Shown: piece by piece, positions 7,530 to 16,650 of the stretch
Numbering within the stretch: the stretch's first letter is position 1
Layout of the letters: every line of letters begins with the position of its first letter
Assembly (NCBI GenBank): GCA_903875815.1
Contig: CAIQXR010000261.1
Location: forward strand, 1 to 19,755
DNA length: 19,755 bases
Reading direction: 5' to 3'
From: an uncultured Actinomycetes bacterium
GTDB taxonomy: Bacteria > Actinomycetota > Actinomycetes > Nanopelagicales > Nanopelagicaceae
Notes under the pieces: generated by a model
Seen by the model: the letters and a program-made list of their open reading frames with translations, nothing else
Told to the model about the DNA's origin: nothing
Database searches by the model: none
Program-made: the position numbers and the translations under genes

Positions 7530-7946
7530 GTGAGCGCTCGTGCAAAGGCTCGCAAGCGAGCTTTAGATTTCCTCTACGAGGGAGACATTCGAGGTGCAAG
7601 TCCCGTCGCCCTCCTCTCAGCAAGGGATCCACAAGAGCTTTCACCTATATCGCAAGGGGAGTACTCCGAAGCGTTAATCGCGGGAGTGCTGGAGCACCAA
7701 GTTAAGATCGATGAATTGATCATGACTTATGCCCAAGGTTGGGATATGGATCGCATGCCAGCAATTGATCGAAATATCCTTCGACTTGCGATCTATGAAA
7801 TTCTTTGGCAAAACGATGTCGATGACAGCGTTGCGATCTCGCAGGCAGTCGAATTGGCCAGTGAGTTATCGACCGACGATTCAGCGGGCTATATCAATGG
7901 ACTTCTGGGACGGATCGTTGTACTCAAGCCATCTTTTGTTCTCTAG
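7530..7946 (+). CDS. nusB: Transcription antitermination factor NusB
   Basis: NusB, with S10 (NusE), binds boxA RNA and supports rRNA antitermination. This 138-residue, all-helical protein starts SARAKARKRALDFLYEGD, the RNA-binding N-terminal helix. It keeps PAIDRNILRLAIYEIL in the middle and the C-terminal INGLLGRIV. The start is GTG at 7530, 3 nt after efp; family members begin at this point. The efp-nusB pair is conserved across actinobacteria. The gene ends only 13 nt from the end of the convergent bldD gene, with no visible terminator between them. Confidence 0.93.
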   Translation: MSARAKARKRALDFLYEGDIRGASPVALLSARDPQELSPISQGEYSEALIAGVLEHQVKIDELIMTYAQGWDMDRMPAIDRNILRLAIYEILWQNDVDDSVAISQAVELASELSTDDSAGYINGLLGRIVVLKPSFVL

Positions 7947-7959
7947 TTCAATCTGTGCG

Positions 7960-8502
7960 TTAAATAAATTTCTTCGCCGCTAGCCAGCGATAGAGCCCTT
8001 CCTCACTGAGATTGAGAATCAAGGCTAATGTGGTGGCATCACTCTTTCGCAAAGTGATCACCTGTCCATTCCAGTCGCGCCTGGTGGCGCAGATCCAAAG
8101 GATGAAGTTCTGGAAAGCGCGAAGTTCGACTTGAGGTGAAGCTTCTTCGTGCAGACGTGCAATTTTCAGAGTCAAATTTCGTTTCTCTGGTGGTTCATCA
8201 TCACCGGTTTCCAGACCTAGCAATACCTCAAGTGGAACTTGATAGAAGGCGGCAAGGGCGACGGCTTTATTCAGGGAGAGCGCACGGTCGCATCGCTCAT
8301 AAGAGCCCACAACCACGGCTTTCCAACGTCCGCCGGAAATTGTCTCAACCATTTTGAGGGTCCAACCCTTCTGCCGTCGGATCTGACGCAGGCTCCGAGC
8401 AATATCTTGAATGGAGATTCCCTGTTCGGGATGCTCGGGATGCTGGGATTTATCGGACTCTAAAGCGAACGATCTATTATCAGGGTGGCTATTTGTGGTC
8501 AT
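7960..8502 (-). CDS. bldD: BldD-type transcription regulator with c-di-GMP-binding C-terminal domain
   Basis: This 180-residue protein has a low-complexity N-terminal tail (1-28), a helix-turn-helix DNA-binding domain (about 29-97) containing the stretch GRWKAVVVGSYERCDRA, nearly identical to what I recall for Streptomyces BldD, a charged linker (about 98-108) and a C-terminal domain. The latter keeps R141-x-D143-x8-R152-x-x-D155, the published BldD signature for binding a tetramer of cyclic di-GMP. Streptomyces BldD represses developmental genes when c-di-GMP is high; targets here are unknown. The place between nusB and pyrR is the orthologous one. The start is fixed: an in-frame TAA lies 9 nt upstream and the next Met is residue 51, inside the HTH. 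No ribosome binding site is visible, suggesting a leaderless mRNA. It is the only minus-strand gene here. Confidence 0.93.
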   Translation of the reverse strand: MTTNSHPDNRSFALESDKSQHPEHPEQGISIQDIARSLRQIRRQKGWTLKMVETISGGRWKAVVVGSYERCDRALSLNKAVALAAFYQVPLEVLLGLETGDDEPPEKRNLTLKIARLHEEASPQVELRAFQNFILWICATRRDWNGQVITLRKSDATTLALILNLSEEGLYRWLAAKKFI

Positions 8503-8508
8503 GGCGCG

Positions 8509-8514
8509 AGGTTA
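8509..8514 (-). promoter_or_regulatory. Putative -10 box for a leaderless bldD transcript
   Basis: On the minus strand TAACCT (TAnnnT pattern) lies 6 nt before the bldD ATG, so transcription would start at or next to the A of the start codon. The lack of any Shine-Dalgarno sequence in the preceding bases supports this. No convincing -35 is visible. Confidence 0.45.
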
Positions 8515-8555
8515 GGCGGGGCGGGTAGTTCTTCGCCGAATCCATCCACAGATGG

Positions 8556-8561
8556 TAGATT
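8556..8561 (+). promoter_or_regulatory. Putative -10 box of the pyr operon
   Basis: TAGATT fits the TAnnnT pattern and would start the transcript near 8568-8570, only a few nt before the PyrR-binding stem at 8574. A weak -35 (TTCGCC, 8532-8537, 18-nt spacer) is the best available. The call rests on position more than on sequence. Confidence 0.35.
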
Positions 8562-8573
8562 TCCATCCGTTGG

Positions 8574-8608
8574 TCCTTTAACGATCCGTCCAGAGAGGCG
8601 GCGAAGGA
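8574..8608 (+). promoter_or_regulatory. PyrR-binding stem-loop that includes the pyrR Shine-Dalgarno sequence
   Basis: The apical sequence TCCAGAGAGGC (8589-8599) matches the conserved PyrR-binding loop known from Bacillus pyr attenuators. The fold seen here: lower stem TCCTT (8574-8578) with AAGGA (8604-8608); an asymmetric internal loop (8579-8585 against 8602-8603); upper stem CCG (8586-8588) with CGG (8599-8601), a bulged T at 8589, CC with GG, and an AGAGA loop (8592-8596). The 3' strand holds the Shine-Dalgarno AAGGAG (8604-8609), 5 nt before the pyrR ATG, and no terminator hairpin follows. PyrR with UMP/UTP bound would therefore block ribosome entry, as reported for Mycobacterium smegmatis, rather than attenuate transcription. 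Confidence 0.85.
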
Positions 8609-8614
8609 GTAAAA

Positions 8615-9145
8615 ATGGCAGCAATTCTTGCTGGCGATGATATCGCCCGTGCGCTCAAGCGCATCGCTCATGAAATCGTTGAGCGCAATCAAGGTCTTTC
8701 CAATATAACTATTCTTGGAATCCCCACACGTGGTGCCTATTTAGGGCAACGTCTTGTTCAACTACTAGCCGAGATCGAGTCTCCAGTACCTCATGGGACG
8801 CTCGATGTCACACTGCATCGAGATGACCTGCGGATGCGCCCACCTAAGCCATTGCTTCCCACCCAGATTCCTGCCGAAGGAATTGAAGGCCGTGATGTCA
8901 TTCTGGTCGACGATGTTCTTTACTCTGGCCGAACAATTCGAGCTGCCTTGGATGCGTTAGGTGATATCGGGCGCCCTCGATCTGTGCAATTGGCCGTTTT
9001 AGTAGACCGCGGACATCGCGAACTTCCCATTCGAGCGGATTATGTCGGTAAGAATCTTCCCACCTCTTCCAGTGAAAGCGTTCGCGTTTATCTCACAGAG
9101 ATTGATCAAGTGGACGCCGTGGAAATTGTTGGGGGAGAGAAGTGA
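8615..9145 (+). CDS. pyrR: PyrR, pyr operon RNA-binding regulator / uracil phosphoribosyltransferase
   Basis: PyrR senses uridine nucleotides and binds the pyr mRNA leader; many members also make UMP from uracil and PRPP. The 176-residue protein has the type I PRTase fold with the PRPP loop [13 protein letters not shown] (95-107). It also has the PyrR-typical [12 protein letters not shown] (61-72) and [20 protein letters not shown] (131-150), the last being a surface linked to RNA binding in the family. The start ATG 8615 follows AAGGAG (8604-8609), which lies within its own binding site, so autoregulation is expected. As first gene of the operon with a 4-nt overlap into pyrB (GTGA), it can couple translational repression to the downstream genes. 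Confidence 0.96.
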   Translation: MAAILAGDDIARALKRIAHEIVERNQGLSNITILGIPTRGAYLGQRLVQLLAEIESPVPHGTLDVTLHRDDLRMRPPKPLLPTQIPAEGIEGRDVILVDDVLYSGRTIRAALDALGDIGRPRSVQLAVLVDRGHRELPIRADYVGKNLPTSSSESVRVYLTEIDQVDAVEIVGGEK

Positions 9146-10095
9146 AACAACATCTCCTGAGTATTGATGATCTTTCCCGCGCAGAAGCACTTTCCATTCT
9201 GGATACTGCTGAAGAATTAAGTCGAATATCTGATGGCGCAAGCAAGAAGCTTCCCACTCTTCGCGGCCTTACCGTCGTCAACCTCTTCTTCGAAGACTCA
9301 ACCCGAACCCGAATCTCTTTCGAGTCCGCTGCTAAGCGACTCTCAGCTGACGTTATCAACTTCTCTGCCAAAGGATCTTCGGTAAGTAAAGGTGAGAGTC
9401 TCAAAGACACAGCGCAGACACTCCAAGCCATGGGCGCAGACGCTGTTGTGATTCGGCACCCATCGTCGGGGGCTGCCCAGCGGTTGGCAGATAGTGGCTG
9501 GATCTCAGCCGCAGTGATCAATGCCGGTGATGGAACGCACGAGCATCCCACTCAAGCTCTGCTCGATGCCTATACGATCCGACAGAACTTTCCTGCCCAC
9601 CGCTCTGGCTTCGAAGGTTTGACGGTCGGAATTGTGGGAGACATCCTGCATTCACGAGTGGCTCGCTCCAATGTTCTTCTCCTCAAAAAACTCGGTGCGC
9701 GAGTCATTCTTATCTCGCCACCCACATTGGCACCAGTTGGTGCCGAAAAATGGGGCGTGGAGATTTCTTATTCACTGGATCAAGTACTTCCAGAATTGGA
9801 TGTCGTGATGGCACTGCGCATCCAAACTGAACGTATGAGCAATTCGTTTTTCCCGACCGCCCGGGAGTACTCACATCAATATGGAATTACGGCAGCAAGG
9901 CTTGGGCAGTTGAAGTCTGGCGGAATCATCATGCACCCAGGTCCCATGAACCGCGGCCTAGAGATTGCCGCCGACGCTGCTGATGCGCTCAATTCAGTGG
10001 TCTTGCAGCAAGTGGGCAACGGCGTACTCACTCGAATGGCTGTTCTTTATCAATTGTTAGGGGGAGCACCTTTTGCTCCAGAAGGTGTGAAGTAA
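9142..10095 (+). CDS. pyrB: Aspartate carbamoyltransferase catalytic chain
   Basis: PyrB condenses carbamoyl phosphate with aspartate. The 317-residue chain has the carbamoyl-phosphate loop FFEDSTRTR (49-57), the lysine-containing GSSVSKGES loop, RHPSSGA, the signature [13 protein letters not shown] and the aspartate-binding [10 protein letters not shown]. No pyrI regulatory chain gene is present, so an unregulated trimer like that of Bacillus is likely. The start is GTG at 9142, overlapping the pyrR stop by 4 nt and preceded by a GGGGGAG ribosome site (about 9130-9136). The stop shares one base with the pyrC ATG (TAATG). Confidence 0.97.
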   Translation: MKQHLLSIDDLSRAEALSILDTAEELSRISDGASKKLPTLRGLTVVNLFFEDSTRTRISFESAAKRLSADVINFSAKGSSVSKGESLKDTAQTLQAMGADAVVIRHPSSGAAQRLADSGWISAAVINAGDGTHEHPTQALLDAYTIRQNFPAHRSGFEGLTVGIVGDILHSRVARSNVLLLKKLGARVILISPPTLAPVGAEKWGVEISYSLDQVLPELDVVMALRIQTERMSNSFFPTAREYSHQYGITAARLGQLKSGGIIMHPGPMNRGLEIAADAADALNSVVLQQVGNGVLTRMAVLYQLLGGAPFAPEGVK

Positions 10096-11393
10096 TGTCT
10101 TTACTTATCAAGAATGCGAAGCTTGTCGATGGCCGCGAAGTGGATATCGAAATCGAAGGTGAGAAAATCAGCCAATTGCTTCCGGTTGGTAAGGGATCAC
10201 TTCCTGGCGCTGAAGTAATCGACGCACAGGGCAAATTGGTCATTCCTGGATTGGTCGACCTTCACACTCATTTGCGCGAACCTGGTCGAGAAGATTCAGA
10301 GACAGTCGCTTCCGGTAGCGCTGCAGCTGTTCGTGGTGGTTTCACAGCGGTCTCTGCTATGGCAAATACATTCCCGGTTGCAGACACAGCCGGCGTTGTG
10401 GAGCAAATATTTCGTCTCGGTCAAAGCGCTGGACTCTGTGATGTATTTCCTATTGGCGCAGTGACGGAAGGTCTTGAGGGCAAGAAACTCACGGAATTGG
10501 TCGCGATGAATGAATCAGCGGCACGCGTCCGAATATTTAGTGATGACGGCAAATGCGTCTATGACCCGTTGATCATGCGGCGCGCACTGGAGTACGTAAA
10601 ATCCTTCGATGGCTTGATCTCTCAGCATGCACAAGATCCTCGCCTCACTGAGGGTGCTCAAATGAATGAAGGAGAAATTTCTTCACGGTTAGGGCTTACT
10701 GGTTGGCCGGCGATTGCAGAAGAAGCAATTATCGCGCGCGACATTTTGCTGGCTGAACATGTCGGAAGCAGACTTCATATCGCACATCTAACGACAGCGG
10801 GTGGCGTTGATCTTGTCCGTTGGGCGAAAGCACGGGGAGTACGGGTCACAGCAGAAGTAACACCGCATCACCTTCTCCTTACCGATGAATCGGCGATCGG
10901 CTACGACGCCGTCTTTAAAGTTAATCCGCCGCTTCGCACGCAGCGCGATGTCATGGCGCTACGTGAAGGTTTGGCGGATGGCACCATCGACATCGTCGCT
11001 ACTGATCATGCGCCACATCCATCGGAAGATAAGGATTGCGAATGGAGCGCGGCGGCTTTCGGAATGCTGGGCTTAGAGACTGCACTTTCTGTTGTTGTGA
11101 AAACCATGGTGGAGAGCGGTCTGATGAGTTGGAGTGACGTGGTTGATCGCATGTCCATCGCACCAGCCAGAATTGGTGGATATTCGCGACACGGAGGCGA
11201 TATTGAAGCTGGAGCGATCGCGAATCTCACCATCATCGACGCAGACGCAACTTGGAGAGTGGACCGCGAAAAACTTGCTTCCAAGAGTAAGAACACACCA
11301 TTCCACGATATGGAACTCCCTGCGGTTGTTACCCATACTATTTTTAACGGCGCGATAGTCTGCGCCAATGGTTCTGTCCGAGAGGTGGCGTAA
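10095..11393 (+). CDS. pyrC: Dihydroorotase, type I
   Basis: PyrC cyclises carbamoyl aspartate to dihydroorotate. The 432-residue length and motifs place it in the type I (Bacillus/Aquifex-like) amidohydrolases: VDLHTHLREPG (54-64) with metal ligands H57 and H59, the FSDDGK segment around D150-D151 that supplies a bridging aspartate in this class, H178 (SQHAQD), H231 (IAHLTT) and D304 (ATDHAPH). The substrate loop NPPLRT follows VKV at about 277-282. It overlaps pyrB and carA by one base each. In Streptomyces and Mycobacterium a small membrane protein gene separates pyrC from carA; it is missing here. Confidence 0.97.
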   Translation: MSLLIKNAKLVDGREVDIEIEGEKISQLLPVGKGSLPGAEVIDAQGKLVIPGLVDLHTHLREPGREDSETVASGSAAAVRGGFTAVSAMANTFPVADTAGVVEQIFRLGQSAGLCDVFPIGAVTEGLEGKKLTELVAMNESAARVRIFSDDGKCVYDPLIMRRALEYVKSFDGLISQHAQDPRLTEGAQMNEGEISSRLGLTGWPAIAEEAIIARDILLAEHVGSRLHIAHLTTAGGVDLVRWAKARGVRVTAEVTPHHLLLTDESAIGYDAVFKVNPPLRTQRDVMALREGLADGTIDIVATDHAPHPSEDKDCEWSAAAFGMLGLETALSVVVKTMVESGLMSWSDVVDRMSIAPARIGGYSRHGGDIEAGAIANLTIIDADATWRVDREKLASKSKNTPFHDMELPAVVTHTIFNGAIVCANGSVREVA

Positions 11394-12520
11394 TGAGTAA
11401 GGCTTACCTCGTCCTTGATGATGGAGCTATCTTTGAGGGTCACTCGTGGGCTGCCACAGGACAAACCTTTGGAGAGGCGGTCTTCTCCACCGGCATGAGT
11501 GGCTATCAGGAGACTCTTACCGATCCGTCTTATCACAAGCAAGTAGTGATCATGACTGCGCCTCATATCGGTAATACTGGAATGAATACCGCCGATGAAG
11601 AATCATCCAAAATTTGGGTATCTGGTTTCGTCGTGCGCAACCCATCGCCTCGCGTGAGTAATTGGCGTTCGGAAAAGTCGCTAGAGGAATCTCTGATCGA
11701 GGCAGGTGTCGTGGGAATCTCTGGCGTTGATACTCGGGCGATTACTCGACACTTGCGCGATCGCGGTGCAATGCGAGTCGGCATCTTTAGTGAGACCGGC
11801 TTAAGTCGTGAAGAGATGGTCATTGCTGTGCGGAAATCGCCCACCATGGCGGGGTCCTTTTTGGCGGCCGATGTCTCCACATCAGAGAGTTATGTTGTGT
11901 ATCCACCGGAAGGCGTTGCCACAAAACTTCGTGTTGCAGCGATTGATCTGGGAATTAAAGCGGCAACTCCTCGCAATATGGCCGAACGTGGCATCGAAGT
12001 TCACGTCATGCCACTGACGAGCACCTTGGAAGATATTTTGGCCATTAGCCCAGATGGGGTATTCCTCTCGAATGGTCCAGGGGATCCAGCAACAATGACG
12101 GATGTTATTTCGCTCGTGAGATCGCTCTTAGAAATGAAGATGCCACTCTTTGGAATCTGCTTCGGCCACCAGATCATCGGTCGGGCGCTTGGTTTTGATA
12201 CGTACAAATTACCTTTTGGACATCGAGGCATTAATCAACCTGTTAAAAATCTCAAGAGTGGCAAGGTGGAGATAACGGCTCATAATCATGGCTTTGCCGT
12301 GGCAGCGCCCATCGAAGGAAATTTCTCCACTGTCTACGGCGCCGGTTTCGTCTCACATATCTGTCTTAATGACGGGGTAGTGGAAGGTCTCGAACTATTG
12401 GAGACTCCTGCGTTTAGCGTTCAGTACCACCCAGAGGCTGCAGCAGGTCCGCATGATGCCACTTATCTCTTCGACCACTTTGTTGAAATTATGGAACGTG
12501 CCACGAAAGTGAGTGAGTAA
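11393..12520 (+). CDS. carA: Carbamoyl phosphate synthetase, small (glutaminase) subunit
   Basis: CarA releases ammonia from glutamine and channels it to CarB. The 375-residue protein has the N-terminal CPSase domain ([32 protein letters not shown]) and a C-terminal class I glutamine amidotransferase domain. The latter shows LSNGPGDP, the nucleophile C256 in [15 protein letters not shown], and the H346/E348 pair in VQYHPEA. All catalytic residues are present. The ATG 11393 shares a base with the pyrC stop (TAATG). carB begins at or within the carA stop. Confidence 0.97.
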   Translation: MSKAYLVLDDGAIFEGHSWAATGQTFGEAVFSTGMSGYQETLTDPSYHKQVVIMTAPHIGNTGMNTADEESSKIWVSGFVVRNPSPRVSNWRSEKSLEESLIEAGVVGISGVDTRAITRHLRDRGAMRVGIFSETGLSREEMVIAVRKSPTMAGSFLAADVSTSESYVVYPPEGVATKLRVAAIDLGIKAATPRNMAERGIEVHVMPLTSTLEDILAISPDGVFLSNGPGDPATMTDVISLVRSLLEMKMPLFGICFGHQIIGRALGFDTYKLPFGHRGINQPVKNLKSGKVEITAHNHGFAVAAPIEGNFSTVYGAGFVSHICLNDGVVEGLELLETPAFSVQYHPEAAAGPHDATYLFDHFVEIMERATKVSE

Positions 12521-12521
12521 C

Positions 12522-15500
12522 ATGCCAAGAGATTTAGCTATCGAGAGCGTTTTAGTTATTGGCAGTGGCCCGATCGTCATTGGGCAAGCCTGCGAGTTCG
12601 ACTACTCCGGAACTCAAGCGTGTCGCGTTCTGCGCGCTGAAGGCATCAGAGTCATTTTGATTAATTCTAATCCCGCAACGATCATGACTGATCCTGAGTT
12701 CGCTGATGCAACCTATATTGAGCCGATTACACCAGAAGTTATTGAGCGAATCATCGAAAAGGAACGTCCCACGGCCATCTTGGCGACTTTGGGCGGCCAA
12801 ACTGCACTCAATGCGGCGATGCAGTTGCATGAGCGTGGCTCACTCGAACGTCTTGGGGTAAAACTCATCGGAGCTGATATTGCAGCCATCAAACGGGGCG
12901 AGGATCGAGATATCTTCAAAGCCATCGTTGAAAAGGTTGGAGGAGAATCCTCTAAATCGATTATCTGTCACACGATGGAAGAGTTGTTCGCGGCCGCTGA
13001 GATTCTAAATTACCCAGTAGTTGTCCGTCCGTCTTTCACAATGGGAGGATTGGGATCGGGAATTGCCTATTCGCCGGCTGAACTCGAACTTATTGGTGGC
13101 GCAGGTTTGCGCCATAGTCCAACAACGGAAGTGCTCCTAGAAGAGTCGATCATTGGTTGGAAAGAGTACGAACTCGAAGTAATGCGCGATCACAAAGATA
13201 ATGTGGTGATTGTTTGTAGCATTGAGAATGTCGACCCCATGGGCGTCCACACGGGAGATTCCATCACAGTCGCGCCTTCTCTCACATTGACCGATGTCGA
13301 GTATCAGAAATTGCGTGATCTTTCTATCGACATCATCCGAGAGGTCGGTGTCGATACCGGTGGATGCAATATCCAATTTGCAGTTAATCCATCTAATGGT
13401 CGAATCATTGTTATTGAAATGAATCCCAGAGTCTCTCGCTCATCAGCCCTTGCCTCTAAAGCGACTGGGTTTCCGATCGCCAAAATCGCTACAAAGCTGG
13501 CTATTGGTTACACGCTCGATGAGATCACCAATGACATCACCCTGTCAACGCCAGCATCCTTTGAACCGACCCTCGATTACATAGTCGTTAAAGTTCCTCG
13601 GTTCGCGTTTGAGAAATTTCCTGATGCTGACAATCGATTGACGACAACGATGAAATCGGTAGGCGAAGCGATGGCTATTGGGCGAAGCTTCACCGAGGCG
13701 CTCCAAAAGGCTCTCCGCTCTGTCGAGAAGAAGGGAACGAGTTTTTCTTGGCGACAGGATGGTTCTTCACTTGCTCAATTGATGAATGAAATCGGAATTC
13801 CCACCGAATTTCGCCTGCAGCAAGTTCAGCGAGCACTCTTCCTCGGCGCCACAGAAGTGGAAGTTTTCGAGAAGACTAAGATTGACCCGTGGTTCCTTGC
13901 ACAAATTAATTCTCTCAATGAAATCGCACGTGCGATTCGTGAAGCGGGCGCCCTCGATGAAGATCTCTTACGTCTTGCAAAAAGCAATGGCTTCTCTGAT
14001 GCGCAGATTGCGGAGATCCTTGGGCAAAATGTTGGAGAAATCACGGCCACCCGTCAGCGTTTAGGGATACGTCCGGTCTATAAAACGGTGGATACCTGTG
14101 CGGCAGAGTTTGAAGCCCACACCCCATATCACTACTCCAGTTATGACTTTGAGAATGAAGTTATTCCACGTACCAAACCAGCGATCATCATCCTCGGCAG
14201 TGGTCCCAACCGAATCGGTCAAGGAGTGGAATTCGACTACTCCTGTGTTCATGCCGCTTTCGCACTTCGCGACGCGGGCTATGAAACGATCATGATCAAT
14301 TGCAACCCCGAGACTGTCTCGACTGATTACGACACTTCCGACCGGCTTTATTTCGAGCCACTCACTCTCGAAGATGTTCTCGAAGTGATCCATGCTGAAA
14401 CTCTCGCTGGTCCGGTTGTGGGGGTCATTGCCCAACTAGGTGGTCAGACTCCGTTGGGCCTAGCTCGTGGTTTGATGGATGCGGGCGTCACGATTTTGGG
14501 CACATCACCTGATGCCATTGATTTGGCTGAAGATCGTGGCCAATTCGGGGAAATTTTGCGGGTAAACGACCTTCAAGCTCCGGAATTTGGAATGGCGAAT
14601 TCCTTCGATGAAGCAGTCAAGATTGCTTCGGATATTACTTACCCGGTTCTCGTCCGCCCTTCGTTCGTCTTGGGTGGTCGAGGTATGGAGATTGTTTACG
14701 ACGATAGTTCCCTTTCTGAGTTCATCATTAAGGCGACCGAAATTACTCCCAATCATCCGGTCTTAATCGATCGATTCTTGGATTCCGCGATTGAGATTGA
14801 TGTCGATGCACTCTATGACGGCTCGGATCTCTATCTCGCCGGAATCATGGAGCATATCGAAGAGGCGGGAATTCACTCAGGTGACTCGGCTTGTGTACTG
14901 CCAGCCTATTCGCTGACCAGCTCGATGAAGGATCAAATTCGCGACGCCACTGAAAAGCTGGCTCGAGGAGTCAATGTTCGTGGTTTGATCAACATTCAAT
15001 TTGCAATTACCGATAATGGTCTAGTTTCTGAGAAACTTTATGTGATTGAAGCCAATCCTCGAGCTTCCCGCACTGTTCCATTTGTCAGCAAAGCAACCGG
15101 TCGTCAATTGGCGAAGGCAGCAGCGCTCATCGCAAGCGGAAAATTCATTTCAGAGCTACGAGCTCTGGGCGTGCTGCCAGAAGTAGGAGATGGGGTCGCG
15201 AACGGGATTTCCGTGAAAGAGGCCGTTCTGCCGTGGAATAGATTCCGACGTGTTGATGGAACGGGTGTTGATTCAGTCCTTGGTCCGGAGATGAAATCTA
15301 CTGGCGAAGTTATGGGAATTGCAGATACTTTCGGTGAAGCTTTTGCCAAATCTCAAAGTGCCTCGTTTGGTGCCCTTCCCACTTCCGGTCGAATATTCCT
15401 GTCACTCTCGGATCGAGATAAGGAAAGTTCGATAGAGCCGGCACGTCGTTTGATTGAGATGGGCTTTGAACTTGTCACTACATCTGGAACTCACTCCTTC

Positions 15501-15803
15501 CTGGAAAAGAATGGCGTCGCCTCAACGCAGGTACGTAAGCATTCTGAAGGCGCAGGCAGCGATGGCGCACTCACATCCGTGGAACTGATTCATCAAGGTG
15601 GAGTAAATCTGGTGATCAATACACCGCTGGGTCGCGGATCGAAGCAAGATGGCTGGTTGATACGAACTGCGGCTGTGCAACGCTCTGTTCCGTGCATTAC
15701 TACCATCGCAGGATTCAAAGCGGCAGTCGCTGGAATTCACGATCTGCAGACCAAACCGCTGAGCATTCGTTCCGTTCAAGAGTGGATGGCGATTCATGAG
15801 TAA
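12522..15803 (+). CDS. carB: Carbamoyl phosphate synthetase, large subunit
   Basis: CarB makes carbamoyl phosphate from bicarbonate, ammonia and two ATP. The product has 1093 residues from ATG 12522, a full-length family member. Its order is: ATP-grasp half 1 ([20 protein letters not shown] near the N-terminus), the oligomerisation region (about 400-550), ATP-grasp half 2 ([19 protein letters not shown], about 14187-14245), and a C-terminal MGS-like allosteric domain from about residue 955 with TSGTHSF and [11 protein letters not shown], where UMP and IMP act in relatives. The two halves are the ancient internal duplication of the family. An in-frame GTG at 12513 overlaps the carA stop and would add three residues; I prefer ATG because relatives start MPR. 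The 3' end overlaps pyrK by 8 nt. Confidence 0.96.
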   Translation: MPRDLAIESVLVIGSGPIVIGQACEFDYSGTQACRVLRAEGIRVILINSNPATIMTDPEFADATYIEPITPEVIERIIEKERPTAILATLGGQTALNAAMQLHERGSLERLGVKLIGADIAAIKRGEDRDIFKAIVEKVGGESSKSIICHTMEELFAAAEILNYPVVVRPSFTMGGLGSGIAYSPAELELIGGAGLRHSPTTEVLLEESIIGWKEYELEVMRDHKDNVVIVCSIENVDPMGVHTGDSITVAPSLTLTDVEYQKLRDLSIDIIREVGVDTGGCNIQFAVNPSNGRIIVIEMNPRVSRSSALASKATGFPIAKIATKLAIGYTLDEITNDITLSTPASFEPTLDYIVVKVPRFAFEKFPDADNRLTTTMKSVGEAMAIGRSFTEALQKALRSVEKKGTSFSWRQDGSSLAQLMNEIGIPTEFRLQQVQRALFLGATEVEVFEKTKIDPWFLAQINSLNEIARAIREAGALDEDLLRLAKSNGFSDAQIAEILGQNVGEITATRQRLGIRPVYKTVDTCAAEFEAHTPYHYSSYDFENEVIPRTKPAIIILGSGPNRIGQGVEFDYSCVHAAFALRDAGYETIMINCNPETVSTDYDTSDRLYFEPLTLEDVLEVIHAETLAGPVVGVIAQLGGQTPLGLARGLMDAGVTILGTSPDAIDLAEDRGQFGEILRVNDLQAPEFGMANSFDEAVKIASDITYPVLVRPSFVLGGRGMEIVYDDSSLSEFIIKATEITPNHPVLIDRFLDSAIEIDVDALYDGSDLYLAGIMEHIEEAGIHSGDSACVLPAYSLTSSMKDQIRDATEKLARGVNVRGLINIQFAITDNGLVSEKLYVIEANPRASRTVPFVSKATGRQLAKAAALIASGKFISELRALGVLPEVGDGVANGISVKEAVLPWNRFRRVDGTGVDSVLGPEMKSTGEVMGIADTFGEAFAKSQSASFGALPTSGRIFLSLSDRDKESSIEPARRLIEMGFELVTTSGTHSFLEKNGVASTQVRKHSEGAGSDGALTSVELIHQGGVNLVINTPLGRGSKQDGWLIRTAAVQRSVPCITTIAGFKAAVAGIHDLQTKPLSIRSVQEWMAIHE

Positions 15804-16650
15804 AATCAATCGATCTGCCAAGCAAATGCAGGCAGAGATCATGAGCAATAAGCGGGTAGGCGCTTACCACCATATTGTCTTTAGTGTTGGAGCCGCTGCA
15901 ACTACCGCCCGTCCCGGGAACTTTGTGGCCATCGCTGTAGGTGGGGAAAACTCACCCATGATTTTGCGTCGCGCATTTGCCATCTATCGAGCATCAGATC
16001 GCGGTAACGGCACTGGTCTCATTGAACTAGTTGTTGCACCGCATGGCGCTGGAAGTCGTTGGCTTACCGAACAAGGTGTAGGAAAATTTGTCGACATGAT
16101 AGCCCCGCTAGGAACTGCCTTCGGTATTCCTACAGAGCCTGTTCGGGCCCTGCTCGTGGGTGGTGGATACGGTAGCGCTCCACTCTTTGGGCTCTCTGAA
16201 ATCTTAAAAGCTCGCGGTTGTCGAGTGGATATGGTTCTCGGTGCAAGTTCGTCGAATAAAATTTATGCGCCATTAGAAGGCAAGCGTTCGGTCAGTTCGC
16301 TGACTATCACCACTGACGATGGTTCGGCAGGAACGCTCGGCCGAGTATCAGATGTGATTCCTAAAATTATCGAAGAGAATCAGATCGATATCGTGTATTC
16401 ATGCGGACCGATGGCGATGCTCGAGGCGATAACCGAGATTACTGAGCAGGCCGGAATCATGCACCAAGCAGCGGTCGAAGAATCGATGGCGTGCGGGATT
16501 GGTGTCTGCATGACGTGTGTTATTCCCGTGAAAGGTAGCGATGATGTCATCCGCATGGTCCGATCATGCATTGACGGTCCGGTTATGGATGGCTCTCGCG
16601 TGATTTGGAATTCGGCGCGAACTATTCCAGAAGGTACGTGGGGTGCATGA
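15796..16650 (+). CDS. pyrK: Dihydroorotate dehydrogenase electron-transfer subunit (PyrK type, FAD/2Fe-2S)
   Basis: This 284-residue protein belongs to the ferredoxin-reductase-like family. An N-terminal FAD-binding barrel (about 10-105, with ILRRAFAIY at 56-64) precedes an NAD-binding domain ([13 protein letters not shown] 119-131, SCGPMAM 202-208) and a C-terminal 2Fe-2S site with C233, C238, C241 and C258 ([10 protein letters not shown]...RSC). In PyrK-PyrD1B complexes it passes electrons from dihydroorotate to NAD+. Direct overlap with pyrD (4 nt) strongly supports that partnership over other members such as sulfite or glutamate synthase subunits. It overlaps carB by 8 nt. I do not recall pyrK at this place in Streptomyces or Mycobacterium operons. 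Confidence 0.92.
   Translation: MSKINRSAKQMQAEIMSNKRVGAYHHIVFSVGAAATTARPGNFVAIAVGGENSPMILRRAFAIYRASDRGNGTGLIELVVAPHGAGSRWLTEQGVGKFVDMIAPLGTAFGIPTEPVRALLVGGGYGSAPLFGLSEILKARGCRVDMVLGASSSNKIYAPLEGKRSVSSLTITTDDGSAGTLGRVSDVIPKIIEENQIDIVYSCGPMAMLEAITEITEQAGIMHQAAVEESMACGIGVCMTCVIPVKGSDDVIRMVRSCIDGPVMDGSRVIWNSARTIPEGTWGA

Noticed and set aside
8500..8516. BldD-box-like sequence overlapping the bldD start (autoregulation site)
   Set aside because: Against the remembered consensus TnACnCWGnGTnA only 6 of 9 fixed positions match, and the TnAC half lacks its A. Too weak to call without a motif scan.
11006..11566. 186-codon open frame on the minus strand inside pyrC/carA
   Set aside because: It is the shadow of two strongly identified genes, its translation has no recognisable motif, and no ribosome site precedes it.
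12520..15803. Repeated sequence within carB
   Set aside because: The two similar halves are the ancient gene duplication typical of all large carbamoyl phosphate synthetase subunits.
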